Of a DNA stretch of 64,000 nucleotides, positions 63,865-64,000 are shown one piece after another. The notes beneath the pieces were generated by a model, which saw nothing but the letters and a program-made list of their open reading frames with translations, made no database searches and was not told the origin of the DNA. The stretch is from an uncultured Bacteroidota bacterium (GTDB lineage Bacteria > Bacteroidota > Bacteroidia > Chitinophagales > Chitinophagaceae): NCBI GenBank assembly GCA_903906365.1, contig CAIVKC010000046.1:121571-185570 (forward strand), written 5' to 3'. Position numbers and translations under genes: made by a program. Every line of letters starts with the position of its first letter. Within the stretch, counting starts at the first letter, position 1.

Positions 63865-64000
63865 CTATTTATATACCACGGTAAATGACTGGGAGGAGCT
63901 GTTGGTGGCCGTGGCCACGGAGGTCACCGTGACGGTGGCCAGACACCAGTGCTGCTCGGGCAGGCCCGTCAGGCTGACCTGGTTGGCCGTGGCCTTACTC
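63865..64000 (-). CDS. C-terminal end of a probable surface protein (truncated by the window)
   Basis: The minus-strand frame is open from the window edge to a TAG stop at 63865-63867, giving 45 residues. The end reads LATVTVTSVATATNSSSQSFTVVYK, with alternating Thr/Val typical of the last strands of Ig-like or fibronectin-type beta sandwiches in exported proteins. The stop lies 59 bp upstream of the porU start, so both may be in one transcript. The start and main body are outside the window, so no family can be named. Confidence 0.55.
   Translation of the reverse strand, partial: SKATANQVSLTGLPEQHWCLATVTVTSVATATNSSSQSFTVVYK

Overview
The window is 64 kb of a moderately GC-rich Bacteroidota chromosome, most likely from the Chitinophagaceae or a close relative. 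This placement rests on gene content seen in the sequence: a SusC/SusD pair, a type IX secretion sortase (PorU), the small ribosomal protein bTHX, a methionine synthase split into two genes, DUF4249 and DUF4286 proteins, and many starts preceded by the Bacteroidota -7 box TAnnTTTG. No phage, insertion sequence, CRISPR array, rRNA or tRNA was recognised. It looks like an ordinary chromosome with one large accessory, surface-oriented block.

Positions 1-11.4 kb hold mostly single metabolic genes: a ChaA-type cation antiporter, a secreted GH36 alpha-galactosidase, a secreted S1/P1 nuclease with an extra OB-fold-like domain, a small conserved hypothetical protein, a di-iron fatty acid hydroxylase, a fumarylacetoacetate hydrolase and flavin reductase pair, lysS, a DoxX protein and an SDR. 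An AT-rich gap (11.4-11.9 kb) carries a promoter, a candidate small transcript and a terminator. Next comes a complete drug-efflux operon (TetR, EmrA, EmrB, TolC types) with a paired palindromic operator, then an aldo/keto reductase.

Positions 18-35.8 kb are mainly housekeeping: split metH, an outer-membrane-like protein, a LOG-family protein diverging from exoA, an overlapping DUF2339-DUF3999-DUF4286 cluster, HU, bTHX (37 codons), pdxH, a membrane-anchored coiled-coil protein, the rplM-rpsI-rpsB-tsf-pyrH block, and an HD-domain protein.

Positions 35.8-64 kb form the surface block. Three very large lipoproteins share one architecture: FG-GAP/VCBS repeats, a central ASPIC/UnbV domain, then more FG-GAP repeats. 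One stands alone. Two lie in tandem downstream of susCD, separated from it by a strong stem-loop. A cupin-AraC regulator diverges from susC. Between the lipoprotein loci is a four-gene set: a secreted protein, a TonB-dependent receptor with STN domain, a DUF4249 lipoprotein, and a long MG2-type protein with a plug-like motif. PorU and the truncated end of a probable surface protein close the window. I infer that the block handles capture and import of a polymer or complex ligand at the cell surface; the substrate cannot be read from the sequence. The best candidates for under-described biology are the repeat lipoproteins, the four-gene receptor set, and the 11.55-11.85 kb transcript.
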